DNA from: Amphiura filiformis
Lineage: Eukaryota > Echinodermata > Ophiuroidea > Amphilepidida > Amphiuridae
Assembly (NCBI RefSeq): GCF_039555335.1
Contig: NC_092635.1
Coordinates: 54,627,755-54,691,754, forward strand
Direction: 5' to 3'
Length of the DNA stretch: 64,000 nt
Shown one piece after another: positions 23,366 to 33,580 of this stretch. Position 1 is the stretch's first letter. The number at the start of each line of letters is the position of its first letter. The position numbers and the translations under genes are program-made. The notes under the pieces are model-generated. The model saw nothing but the letters and a program-made list of their open reading frames with translations, had not been told where the DNA came from and did not search any database.

Positions 23366-23996
23366 TCTTACTATAAATAGGGGAATGTTGTATCTATGTA
23401 TCTTGCATGTATATAAAGGCTCCGTCAGTTTTGATCCAAATGTCGCCAAATTCATACGGGAGATCGGGGAATATACCGAGACGGTAATGCACAAATTTGG
23501 TTGAAAACGGTCAAGAATTGGCTGCAAAAACAGTGAAAATATGGGTAAAAACGGGTTTTTTTATATGAAAATCGGTTGACAGCCTACGCGTCACTGCAGC
23601 TGGCCGGCAGCGCGTCGGCGCCGCGTGCGTAATGCGCACTACGCCAATGCTCGCGTAAACGGCGCAGAGCAACGCGACTTGCGAGCCAGAGACCAGTGGA
23701 CATGATAATACGGAAAGAAGGAAAAATAAAGGACAAAAAGGTACATGGACGGGTCACGGGATTATGATAACGGGTGAACACGTCCGCAGACACGCTATGA
23801 GAGGACGTAATAATACGGGAAACACAACAAGAAGCGGTACTATAAAGAAAAATTAAATTAAAATGAGGACAAAAAAGGTACGAGTAATAGGCCAACGGGT
23901 TAAAGTAAATAAATGATGTACCTTTTCAATAATTCTACCTGTTCAGTAATTCTTCCTGTTATAGTGAACACTCCCATTTACTCACTCACCCGCTAG
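23366..23996 (+). mobile_element. Helitron 1, non-autonomous, 3' hairpin deleted
   Basis: Begins TCTTACTATAAATAGGGG directly after an A and ends CCGCTAG. The end lacks the hairpin that its relatives have (compare CTCACTCACCCGCTAG here with the hairpin-bearing end at 29050-29085). The body matches 28210-29040 (GGCTCCGTCAGTTTCGATCC and following). No Rep/helicase is encoded. Helitrons have 5' TC, 3' CTRR and insert between A and T. Confidence 0.8.
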
Positions 23997-24272
23997 TCTT
24001 ACTATAAATAGGGAAATGTTGTATGTATGTATCTATGTATCTATGTATCTACATTTAAAATAGACTTGGTGATTTATTAAAGCATTATTTACAATATTGT
24101 TTCATGCAAGCCAGCCGAAGCCGACCTACACTCGTCAGAATATGCTTATCACTGGAAACTGATTTCTATTTCTAGCGGAATGCTCACGCCGCGAAGTGGC
24201 GACGGCGAGCGCGAAGCGCGATCACCGAGCGTAAAACGCGCGGAGCTAGTGCTAGATCTTTAGACAGTTTAA

Positions 24273-25378
24273 CGCGGCTGTGTACTCTAGCCATTGTTTC
24301 TTTCTCAAAATTAAGTTTTTATGATATGTTTGTACCTTGTTATGTTTTTTATAAATACAAGGAATGAAAATCCAGATTTGTAAACTCCAACTGCAATATT
24401 TTAAGGATTTTATTTCACTATTCCACTCGTGTTTGAAATTGAAAAGGAAAGAAAATCTTTGTTGTACCAGCAAGGTACACGCGCGCAACAACTCATCGCG
24501 TTGCGTATCGCGCAATTTGTTAACGCACAAATACGCGACGCATACGCGACACTTATCTGCGTGCGCGGCGCATCTTATGGAAACACCACGGAAGCACTGA
24601 TTTCACAAAAACCTAGTGGTCAAATGGCTCCGTTTTAGCTGATAAAATGTGGGTTTTTCAAGTTCTTTCCCCGATTTAAATATCAAGTTATGAATGGATT
24701 TCGCTCAAACTTCTCAAGGGGTTGTGGATTTACCCGATGTTCACGTAATATAAGTTACAAAACGAAAACTGTCGCATTCTCCTGTGAGATTCGATGAAAG
24801 TGCAAAATGTGACCACTTTAAACTTCAACGGCCATTATTTCAATGTTCATTTTCTCGGTAAAATGACGATTTAGGTACACGATAACTCAATAAATACAGC
24901 ATCTATAGGTAAGCAAATATGATCATCGTAAAAAGCATGATCGACTCCCGAACCGGTTTTCTCATTTTTTTACCTTTTGGTCTATTACCGATTTTGGGCA
25001 TCATTTTGTGCAAATAGGCGTTTTGAATTTTAAAAAGTTCATTTTGATGCCTTATATGGTCAATATCTCAAAAAATAAGGCCAATATCAAAAAAATAAAA
25101 AACCGTTTTTGGAATGGAGCCTCAAGATTGAGCTAAAAACAAAATAAAATATTTTGGAAAGAGTGTTTTTTGTTATGATGTACCTAACAAATATTGCCAA
25201 AAACTCACTTTTTGTGATTTTCTTCAAAATTGTTGTTTTTATCCCAAATCTGTATTTATATTAAGATTTATTGATGTCTTGCCTTCATAAAAATGTATAC
25301 TTTTTTATATGTTTTGCGCGAATAATTACAAAGTTATTACACTTTTACTACATGCATGTCTGAGAGTACACAGCCACC
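24273..25378. mobile_element. 1.1-kb DNA transposon at a TTAA site
   Basis: TIRs CGCGGCTGTGTACTCT and AGAGTACACAGCCACC, flanked on both sides by TTAA (24269-24272 and 25379-25382). The other palindrome arm (27555-27580) shows the unoccupied site with a single TTAA. TTAA duplication fits piggyBac- or Kolobok-like elements. The interior frames (24252-24638) have no transposase motif, so it is non-autonomous. Confidence 0.85.
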
Positions 25379-25414
25379 TTAATTGGCATACATTTACGGT
25401 CAAAAATGGTTACA

Positions 25415-27324
25415 TCTATATATAAATAAAAGGAAAGTTGCCCATCTTGTGCGCGAGTGTTCTCCGAATTGCCTAGACTTTCGGCTTTGATTTAGTGGTG
25501 TATTGATCGGGTACATATTGCCATTTTTCCATCGGACAAAAAAAAAAAAAAAATTGGTGGTAACTAAGAGAATAACATAAAAAACTGTCGTGTTGCTATG
25601 CAAAATCGTTCGCAGTGGCATTGTGGGTAATAAGGACACTGTGAACCGCGTAATAATATTTCCATTAAAAAAACCATACGCAGAGCAACATTATTGCCCC
25701 GTTTTCTGCCAACTGCGAGGTGGCCAAGAAATGATTCAGGCTATCTAGATGCACAACAGCGCATAATTTAATAATGATCTTACGAGCTTTTTGTCCCTCA
25801 GATCTACGCGCCCCATTTACCGCCACTGCATCAAGGTTGGCAGCCAAGAAATTAAGGCTACGACGCGTGAATCAGTCTTTGCGTCATCACTAAAGTAACG
25901 TAGGAAACAGTGGTCTGGTAGTCTAGAGTGGTGATAGTGCCTGCGTGGAGACCCGGGGTGCAGACAGTCAGTGTACAATTTCATTATTTATTCTAGGCCT
26001 ATGAATCGTCCGGAGATTGAGGAACGGGAAATGCATTGCACTTTATTTGGTTGAAAACGGTCAACAAATATGGTTAAAACCGGGATTTTTTTCCCGGGCC
26101 TTTTTATTGTCAAAACTCAGTGGTAGCGCGTACCGTAACTAACTGGCAGCGCGTTGGTGTTAGTGCGTTGGCGTACAAGGGATGTGACTCGCACGCACGG
26201 GGCGCATATGCATTTCCGTGCCAGAGAAATAGAAAAGAAAAGAAAGTAGGACAAAACTGAAAAGGTAGGCCTACTATGGATGGGTAAATAAATCTATATA
26301 AATAAAATATGCATAGGCCAACTTTCGGTGCCAGAAAAGGAGAGACAGTAGGACAAAAAAGGGGTACTGGGTTTGGTTAAGAGATTACCAAAATGATAAA
26401 AATCGTAAGGATACGGGAGGAAGGAAGGAACCTAAAAAATGAAAGAATAAATATATAAATAAATAAATAATTCATGAAAAAAGGAAGCTAAAATAATGAG
26501 AACAGAATTAAATACAAACGGGAAATCACAAGCTATAACTTAATAAGCAGGAAATATGAAAAATGGGAACAAAATAATAGAAAAAAAACTTAAAGCTAAA
26601 AGGACAAATGTAAGTAAGGGTAGATTTATAAAATAATGCATGGGAACGGGGTTCAATAAATAAATAACATGGAAACGTAAAATCACAAGCTAAGCAGCAT
26701 ATATCTATTGGAACAAAATAGATTTATGTAGAAGAAACTGAAAAGAAAGAAAGAATAAAATGAATAAAAAAAAAAGAAAAGAAAGGAAGACAAAACTGAA
26801 GATACGGGTATTATACGGGTTATTAAATGAAACGGGAGCAAAATAAAGAAGGAAAGAAAGAAACTAATCAGGAAACGTAAGAAAAAAAGCTAAAATTAAA
26901 AACTAATCAGGAAATATAAGAAAAATGAAGCCAAAATAATGAAAACAGAATTAAATAAATAACATGGAAACGGGAAATCACAAGTTAAGCAGCATAAAAA
27001 GAAGCTAAAAGGGAAACGTAAGAAAGGACAGATTTAGAAAATAATGGGAATGCGGTTAGGCCTAAATAAATAAATAACATGGAAACGGAAAATCCCAAGC
27101 TAAATAGCAATTTTTTAATGGGAACAAACTAGACCCATGTAGAAGAAACTGAAAAGAAAGAAAGAAAGAAAGAAGCTAAATGGAAATGCAAGAAGGAACA
27201 GGTTTAGAAAAATACAATTTACCTTTTCAATGATTCTACCTTTTCAGTAATTCCTCCTGTTTTAGTGATCGCTCCCATTTACTCATCTAGCGGGGACCCG
27301 CGCGAAGCGCGGGTATCCCGCTAG
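25415..27324 (+). mobile_element. Helitron inside the palindrome's left arm
   Basis: 5' TCTATATATAAATAAAAGGA follows an A (25414). 3' end is the hairpin CCGCGCGAAGCGCGG and TATCCCGCTAG, followed by T (27325). The right arm around 27540 reads through the empty site (TGTTATGTAACC in reverse complement). The interior is purine-rich repeats of AAAGAAAG and GGAAACG words, with no Rep/helicase. Confidence 0.85.
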
Positions 27325-27703
27325 TAACATAAAATAAGCAGTTCAAGTTCATGAAGACAGTCAATACTTGATATATTGATCAGTTGTAGTTGATCAAGAG
27401 ATGCTTCTTCCTGTGTCTACAAGTGAATGAGCTAATAAACACTTGTAGACACAGGAAGAAGCATCTCTTGATCAACTACAACTGATCAATATATCAAGTA
27501 TTGACTGTCTTCATGAACTTGAACTGCTTATATTATGTTATGTAACCATTTTGACCGTAAATGTATGCCAATTAAACTGTCTAAAGATCTAGCACTAGCT
27601 CCGCGCGTTTTACGCTCGGTGATCGCGCTTCGCGCTCGCCGTCGCCACTTCGCGGCGTGAGCATTCCGCTAGAAATAGAAATCAGTTTCCAGTGATAAGC
27701 ATA

Positions 27704-28008
27704 GACATACCACCTAGACCTATTACTGCCCATCCTTTACCACAGCTGGAGGTGAAGCCCCGTATCCAAGGTGATATTGACGGATTGACGGGGTTACTAG
27801 GCGCGGAGAAATATCGCATACATGTTTGACGCGCTCGTTTGCGTGATTACTGCACCGTTATCGCCGCGTCAAATGCAACATGTTCCATAGACGCGAACAT
27901 GTCTGCTTGTTTGCGTCCGGGTATGCGTCCTTGTCAAATTCGTTGCTAAGCAGTGTCTGCTTCACTACGCGAGTCAAAGTTATTGGTCTAGGTTCTCGTT
28001 TGTCTGGG
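27704..28008. mobile_element. 305-bp element with 12-bp target duplication
   Basis: Flanked by GTGATAAGCATA at 27692-27703 and 28009-28020. The left palindrome arm has this 12-mer once, so the duplication is real. Ends show imperfect inverted repeats sharing CCTAGACC and GGTCTAGG about 10-17 bp in. No poly-A or simple-repeat tail. A 12-bp duplication is at or beyond the upper range for MULE-like elements, so the superfamily is uncertain. Confidence 0.75.
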
Positions 28009-29085
28009 GTGATAAGCATATTCTGACGAGTGTAGGTCGGCTTCGGCTGGCTTGCATGAAACAATATTGTAAATAATGCTTTAATAAATCACCAAGTCTA
28101 TTTTAAATGTATTCCAGCTCCCTTCTTGGTTGAGCACTTTACTGTGGATGATTTACCTTACTTGGATTTATTTATTTATCTATGTATCTATGTATCTATG
28201 TATGTATCGCTATAAAGGCTCCGTCAGTTTCGATCCAAATGTCGCCAAATTCATACGGGAGATCGAGGAATATACGGGAACGTGTTTAAACTTTATTTGG
28301 TTGAAAACGGTCAAGAATTAGCTCCAAAAACAGTGAAAATATGGGTAAAAACGGGGTTTTTGTTATGAAAATCGGTTACCAGCCTACGCGTCACTGCAGC
28401 TGGCCGGCAGCGCGTCGGCGCCGCGTGCGTAATGCGGGCGTAATGCGCATTGCGCAAATGCGCGCGTAAACGGCGCAGAGCCACACGACTTGCGAGCCAG
28501 AGATCAGTGGGCATGATAATACGGAAAGAAGGAAAAATAAAGGACAAAAAGGTACATGGACGGGTCACGGGATACCGGGTGAACACGTCCGCAGACACGC
28601 TATGAGAGGACGTAATAAATACGGGAAAAGATGTGTGTTGTAGGCCTATAAACAACATGAAGCGGTACTATAAAGAAAAATTAAATTAACATGGGGACAA
28701 AAAGGTACGAGTAATTAGGCCAACGGGTTAAAGTAACTAAATGAAACGGGAACGAAACAAAGACGGAAAGAAACTAATCAGGAATTGTAAGAAAAAAAGA
28801 AGCTAAAATAATGAGAACAGAACTTAAGTAAAAAACATGGAAACGGGAAATCACAAACAGCAAACAAAAAAAAGATGCTAAAAGGGATATGTAAGAAAGA
28901 ACAGATTTAGAAAATAATGATTCAATGATTCTACCTGTTCAGTATTTCTTCCTGTTATAGTGAACGCTCCCATTAGAAAATAATGATTCAATGATTCTAC
29001 CTGTTCAGTATTTCTTCCTGTTATAGTGAACGCTCCCATTTACTCATCTAGCGGGGACCCGCGCGAAGCGCGGGTATCCCGCTAG

Positions 29086-30120
29086 TCTATAACAAATTAC
29101 CGAGTTGCAAAACTTTTCGGGATAAAAACTCGAACGGTGGTGATGCAACTGCAAATTTCACTCTTGCAAACCGAATCATTCACCGAGTTACGCTGCATAT
29201 TCACCTCATTTTTAAAAATCTTAGTGATTAAAGTCTAAAAATGAGCAGAAATAGTTTTTAAAATATCCAGGGACCTCAAAATAGTGGGCATCAGTTACCA
29301 TGTCCGCCTAACAACTACATCGCGTCAAACAAAAAAATATCAACACGCCGCGTCAAACAACAAAACGCGTATCATTTAGTTCGCGACATTGCGTCAACAC
29401 GCTGCCTCTAAAGCAAGTGGGAATATTAAGCACGGGAAAAAATCAAAATGAGTGAGGGGAGTGCATGGGTGCCATGGGTTCAGGTTTGTTCATACTACCG
29501 CCGCATTTGCGATGCGTTGCTTTGCCATGTGGTGCGTTGCCGCACTGCAAACTACTGCATTGCGATATCGCAATGAAGTTAAATACATTTTAACTTGGAA
29601 ATGCGACGAGTTGCGTTGAGTTGCGGCAAAAAGTAATCGATATGCCTATATCGGCATCGCAAAGCAACGCATCGCAAATGCGGTGGTAGTATGAACGAAC
29701 CTGTAGTGATATTATTTAACAATCCGCGATGCATGGGTGACCATCAAACTATAGCCGTTGTGAATTTTTTGAGCATAGGACCCCGTGATAGGACCTACTT
29801 ATAATACTGACTTAAAAATTGCACATACGTTTCATATTCACAAAAAGAAGTACCCGGTACTAAAACCATGATACTAGGGAAGAGGCAGATCGGAGAAGAG
29901 GGATGTGAGCTAGGGGGGGGGGGGGAAGAACGGGAGGATAGGGGACAACATGGGGAGGGGGCACAAAGAAGTTGATTAAAATGAATTAAATGAAACGACT
30001 GATCAATCGGTGATAAAATTGGTAAAGTTGGTAAAATTGTTCCCAATAAAACTCGGAGGGTGGTGATGCATTTGGAAAATTGCATTTATTTACGAACCGC
30101 GAAAGACGGGTGACCGCTAG
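29086..30120 (+). mobile_element. Helitron 3 (different family)
   Basis: Starts TCTATAACAAATTACCGAG immediately after the CTAG of Helitron 2. Ends ACGGGTGACCGCTAG before T (30121). Near both ends it repeats an AAACTCG...GGTGGTGATGCA segment (29127-29148, 30050-30070). It holds a MITE at 29481-29703. No coding capacity. Confidence 0.7.
29481..29703. mobile_element. MITE with ~45-bp TIRs inside Helitron 3
   Basis: The left end starts CAGGTTTGTTCATACTACC and contains GCGATGCGTTGCTTTGCC. The right end contains GGCATCGCAAAGCAACGC and ends GAACGAACCTG. 223 bp, no open frame. The CAGG ends suggest a hAT-like origin, but no 8-bp duplication is visible. Confidence 0.75.
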
Positions 30121-30199
30121 TACCATCTAAAAGAAACATTTCTCAGACCTAAACCTTTTTTGTTCATACCATCTAAAAGAAACATTTCTCAGACCTAAA
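30121..30199 (-). repeat. Displaced end of the right satellite array
   Basis: Starts TACCATCTAAAAGAAACATT and contains just under two 46-bp units. Joining 23365 (…GTTCA) to 30121 (TACCATC…) restores a normal unit exactly, so the 6755 bp between are a clean insertion. Confidence 0.9.
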
Positions 30200-30437
30200 C
30201 TCTTTACTGGGGTATATGAAAAAGAATAGAGTTTTTCTTCAGATGCCAAAATCTCAATTTTGACGGATGAAGCGACAATGCGGGCTCCGGATCACCCATC
30301 TTTGTTTTCGGTGCCAATATGTAGGCCTACATCAAAATAGTATGTAGGCTTAAATCATAGATGTAGGCCTTCTGAGTATTTCAATATGTTTTCAAAACCC
30401 CTTTGTCACTTTCTTTCAAGCTTTAGTAGGCCTAGTA

Positions 30438-30743
30438 TAGACGAATCTCACGAGCCAAGTCATGGTCAGGATTTGGTCGGCCATGACTGGGTCTCCCCGC
30501 TGCACCAAACAGGTGTTGTGACTGCCCAATTGGGTGAATTAAAGCCGCTTAAAAATCGATGTTATATTGTATTGTGTTGTAAACTTTCATCATTCTTTTG
30601 TCTACGTGTAGCACGTGTGATGGAATGCAGTTTAAAATTCCCCCAAGACCGAATCATTTCACATTTTGGGTGTATTATAGCCGACGGGGACCCAGTTATG
30701 GCTGCCAGTGAGGTATAGGAATGCGTGAAATGAGATTCGTCTA
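30438..30743. mobile_element. TA-flanked MITE
   Basis: Ends TAGACGAATCTCA and TGAGATTCGTCTA are inverted repeats flanked by TA. Inner GGCCATGACTGGGTCTCC and GGGACCCAGTTATGGC also mirror each other. The 110-codon frame 30386-30718 spans this hairpin and is not taken as a gene. Confidence 0.7.
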
Positions 30744-31174
30744 TAGGACTTCTTTTAATTTTCGCTATTGCAGACTATAATAGTACTCGAGAATCCTTGA
30801 CTATCTGACTTTTAAGAGGCCTAGAACATGTGACAATTATAACTGCAGGTGTTTTCAATTGGGAGGTTCTTCCATGGTTTCATATCAGCTGTGAGTATTT
30901 CTCAGCATCACCGTTGAGTGAAACCATGGTTGAATTTGCTCATATTGTCGTCGGAAAGAAGAAGAAACAGCCTGGATATGGATCTCATGCAGTGTGTCTT
31001 TTAAAGTTATCGGTTTTGGTCGCGTGGTTTCCCATTGTTCAGTGTGGCTATAAACTGCAAAAGCTCTGAATTTGTAAGACATTTAGAGTGTTCTGGCGTT
31101 TACAGTGTTCATCAAATCATTAGGCGTATATGCGTAAATCACAAAAATATTTTGATATGGTAAGATTTTTCATG

Positions 31175-31330
31175 GATATTCAGCAGAATCAAGAATATTC
31201 AACAGCTTAATGGATATTCAACAGACTTACGAATATTCAGCGGACTCATGAATATTCAACAACTTCATGGATTTCCAACATGCTCATGATTTTCAGCAGA
31301 CTCATGAATATTCAATAGCCTCATGAATAC
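31175..31330. repeat. Short tandem repeat of ATTCAACAG...CTCATGA
   Basis: About six imperfect ~28-bp units combining GAATATTCA and GACTCATG words. Confidence 0.7.
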
Positions 31331-31369
31331 TGATATGCCAGAAAATGCTATCTAAATTTTAATGATGAT

Positions 31370-33580
31370 AGCAATGCATGCCATAATAAAATGGTATCCT
31401 CAGATGATGGCAATGCAGTAATGGTAGAATAAGACGCTATCTACTAATGACAGCAATGCAAGAATAAAACGCTATCTAGGCCTACTGGTGATAGCATTAC
31501 AGTAATGCTATAATAAAATGCTATCTACTGATGATAGCAATGCTAGAATAAAACGCTATCAACAGCTGATGATATCAATGCAGTAATGGTAGAATAAGAT
31601 GCTATCTATACTGATGACGGCATTGCCAGAATAAAATGCTATCTACTGATGATAACAATGCAGTATATGGTAGAATAAGATGCTATCTACTGATGATAGC
31701 AATGCAGTAATGGTAGAATAAGATGCTATCTACTGATGATAGCAATACCAGAATAAAATGCTATCTACTGATGATTGCAATGCAGTATATGGTAGAATAA
31801 GATGCTATCTACTGATGATAGCAATACCAGAATAAAATGCTATCTACTGATGATTGCAATGCAGTAATGATAAAATAAGATGATATCTACTGATGACGGC
31901 AATGCCAGAATAAAATGTTATCTACTGATGATAGCAATGTAGGCCTAGTAATGGTAGAATAAGATGCTATCTATAAAACGCTATCAACAGCTGATGATAG
32001 CAATGCAGTAATGGTAGAATAAGATGCTATCTATACTGATGACGGCATTGCCAGAATAAAATGCTATCTACTGATGATAACAATGCAGTATATGGTAGAA
32101 TAAGATGCTATCTACTGATGATAGCAATGCAGTAATGGTAGAATAAGATGCTATCTACTGATGATAGCAATACCAGAATAAAATGCTATCTACTGATGAT
32201 TGCAATGCAGTATATGGTAGAATAAGATGCTATCTACTGATGATAGCAATACCAGAATAAAATGCTATCTACTGATGATTGCAATGCAGTAATGATAAAA
32301 TAAGATGATATCTACTGATGACGGCATTGCCAGAATAAAATACTATCTACTGATGATAACAACGCAGTAATGGTAGAATAAGATGCTATCTACTGATGAT
32401 AGCAATGCCAGAATAAAATGCTATCTACTGATGATATTAACTGATGATAGCAATGCAGTAATAGTAGATGCTATCTACTGATGACGGCATTGCCAGAATA
32501 AAATGCTATCTACTGATGATAGCAATGCAGTAATGATAGAATAAGATGCTACTCTATACTGATGATAGCAATGCCAGAATAAAATGATATCTACTGATGA
32601 TAGCAATGCAGTAATGGTAGAATACGACGCTATCTACTGATGACGGCATTGCCAGAATAAAATGCTATCTACTGCATGATAGCAATGCAGTAAAGGTAGA
32701 ATAAGATGCTATCTACTGATGACGGACGGCATTGCCAGAATAAGATGCTATCTACTGATGATAGCAATACAGTAATGGTAGAATAAGATGCTATCTACTG
32801 ATGACGGCATTGCCAGAATAAGATGCTATCTACTGATGATAGCAATGCAGTAATGGTAGATTAAGATGCTATCTACTGATGACGGCATTGCCAGAATAAA
32901 ATGCTATCTACTGATGATAGCAATGCAGTAATGATAGAATAAGATGCTACTCTATACTGATGATAGCAATGCCAGAATAAAATGCTATCTACTGATGATA
33001 ACAATGCAGTAATGGTAGAATACGACGCTATCTACTGATGACGGCATTGCCAGAATAAAATGCTATCTACTGCATGATAGCAATGCAGTAAAGGTAGAAT
33101 AAGATGCTATCTACTGATGACGGACGGCAATGCCAGAATAAAATGCTATCTACTGATGATAGCAATACAGTAATGGTAGAATAAGATGCTATCTACTGAT
33201 GACGGCATTGCCAGAATAAGATGCTATCTACTGATGATAGCAATGCAGTAATGGTAGATTAAGATGCTACTCTATACTGATGATAGCAATGCCAGAATAA
33301 AATGCTATCTACTGATGATAACAATGCAGTAATGGTAGAATACGACGCTATCTACTGATGACGGCATTGCCAGAATAAAATGCTATCTACTGCATGATAT
33401 CAATGCAGTAAAGGTAGAATAAGATGCTATCTACTGATGACGGACGGCAATGCCAGAATAAAATGCTATCTACTGATGATAGCAATACAGTAAAGGTAGA
33501 ATAAGATGCTATCTACTGATGACGGCATTGCCAGAATAAAATGCTATCTACTGATGATAGCAATGCCAGAATAAAATGCT
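31370..33580. repeat. Dimeric ~78-bp minisatellite with hairpin core
   Basis: Alternating ~43-bp (GCTATCTACTGATGATAGC then AATGCAGTAATGGTAGAATA) and ~35-bp (GCTATCTACTGATGACGGCA then TTGCCAGAATAA) units. The first unit type can fold GCTATC on GATAGC. Longer blocks recur at 31560-31860 and 31975-32290, and at 32560-32760, 33000-33150 and 33340-33500, showing higher-order duplication. It stands 1.7 kb upstream of RIOK2. Confidence 0.9.

Larger units (their letters stand above)
24051..28110. mobile_element. Palindromic (foldback) element with three secondary insertions
   Basis: The outer ends ACATTTAAAATAGACTTGG and CCAAGTCTATTTTAAATGT mirror each other. The inner ends meet at a 14-nt loop (27426-27439). 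Removing the TTAA element (1106 bp plus 4-bp duplication), the Helitron (1910 bp) and the 305-bp element plus its 12-bp duplication leaves arms of 355 and 354 bp. The original element was therefore a ~720-bp near-perfect palindrome. It contains several small GC hairpins such as GAGCGCGAAGCGCG. No protein. Confidence 0.85.
23997..29085 (+). mobile_element. Helitron 2, swollen by nested insertions
   Basis: 5' end TCTTACTATAAATAGGGAAA, which abuts the CTAG of Helitron 1. 3' end is a hairpin CCGCGCGAAGCGCGG (29059-29073) followed by TATCCCGCTAG. The original Helitron part is 23997-24050 plus about 28111-29085. Between them lies a palindromic element with three further insertions. An exact 55-58-bp repeat (…ATGATTCAATGATTCTACC) is duplicated at 28917-29030. 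No transposase remains. Confidence 0.8.
8849..30199. mobile_element. Giant interrupted inverted repeat carrying an Ulp1-like gene in each arm (putative foldback-type element)
   Basis: Left-arm order, outside to inside: 46-bp satellite array (8849-12529), CCTAA-rich DNA (13014-13135), protease gene (13477-14346, minus), its 5' flank, GGTACT-rich block (14936-15130). The right arm has the same items in reverse order and opposite strand: GGTACT block (16845-17115), protease gene (19985-20847, plus), TTAGG-rich DNA (21290-21725), satellite (21819-23365, resuming 30121-30199). The symmetry point is near 16 kb. Later events distort it: a LINE relic and minisatellite in the right half, a 259-bp MITE on the left, and 6.75 kb of Helitrons on the right. 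Foldback (FB/TU) and Rehavkus-type elements are known to have long inverted repeats built of satellites. Membership here is inference. No transposase was found, and a plain inverted segmental duplication is the alternative. Confidence 0.6.

Noticed and set aside
23584..23895. 103-codon minus frame and its relative at 28311-28658
   Set aside because: Both lie in the homologous body of Helitrons 1 and 2; they show no Rep/helicase motif and are not conserved in length.
30386..30718. 110-codon open frame
   Set aside because: It spans a TA-flanked MITE hairpin and has no recognisable domain.
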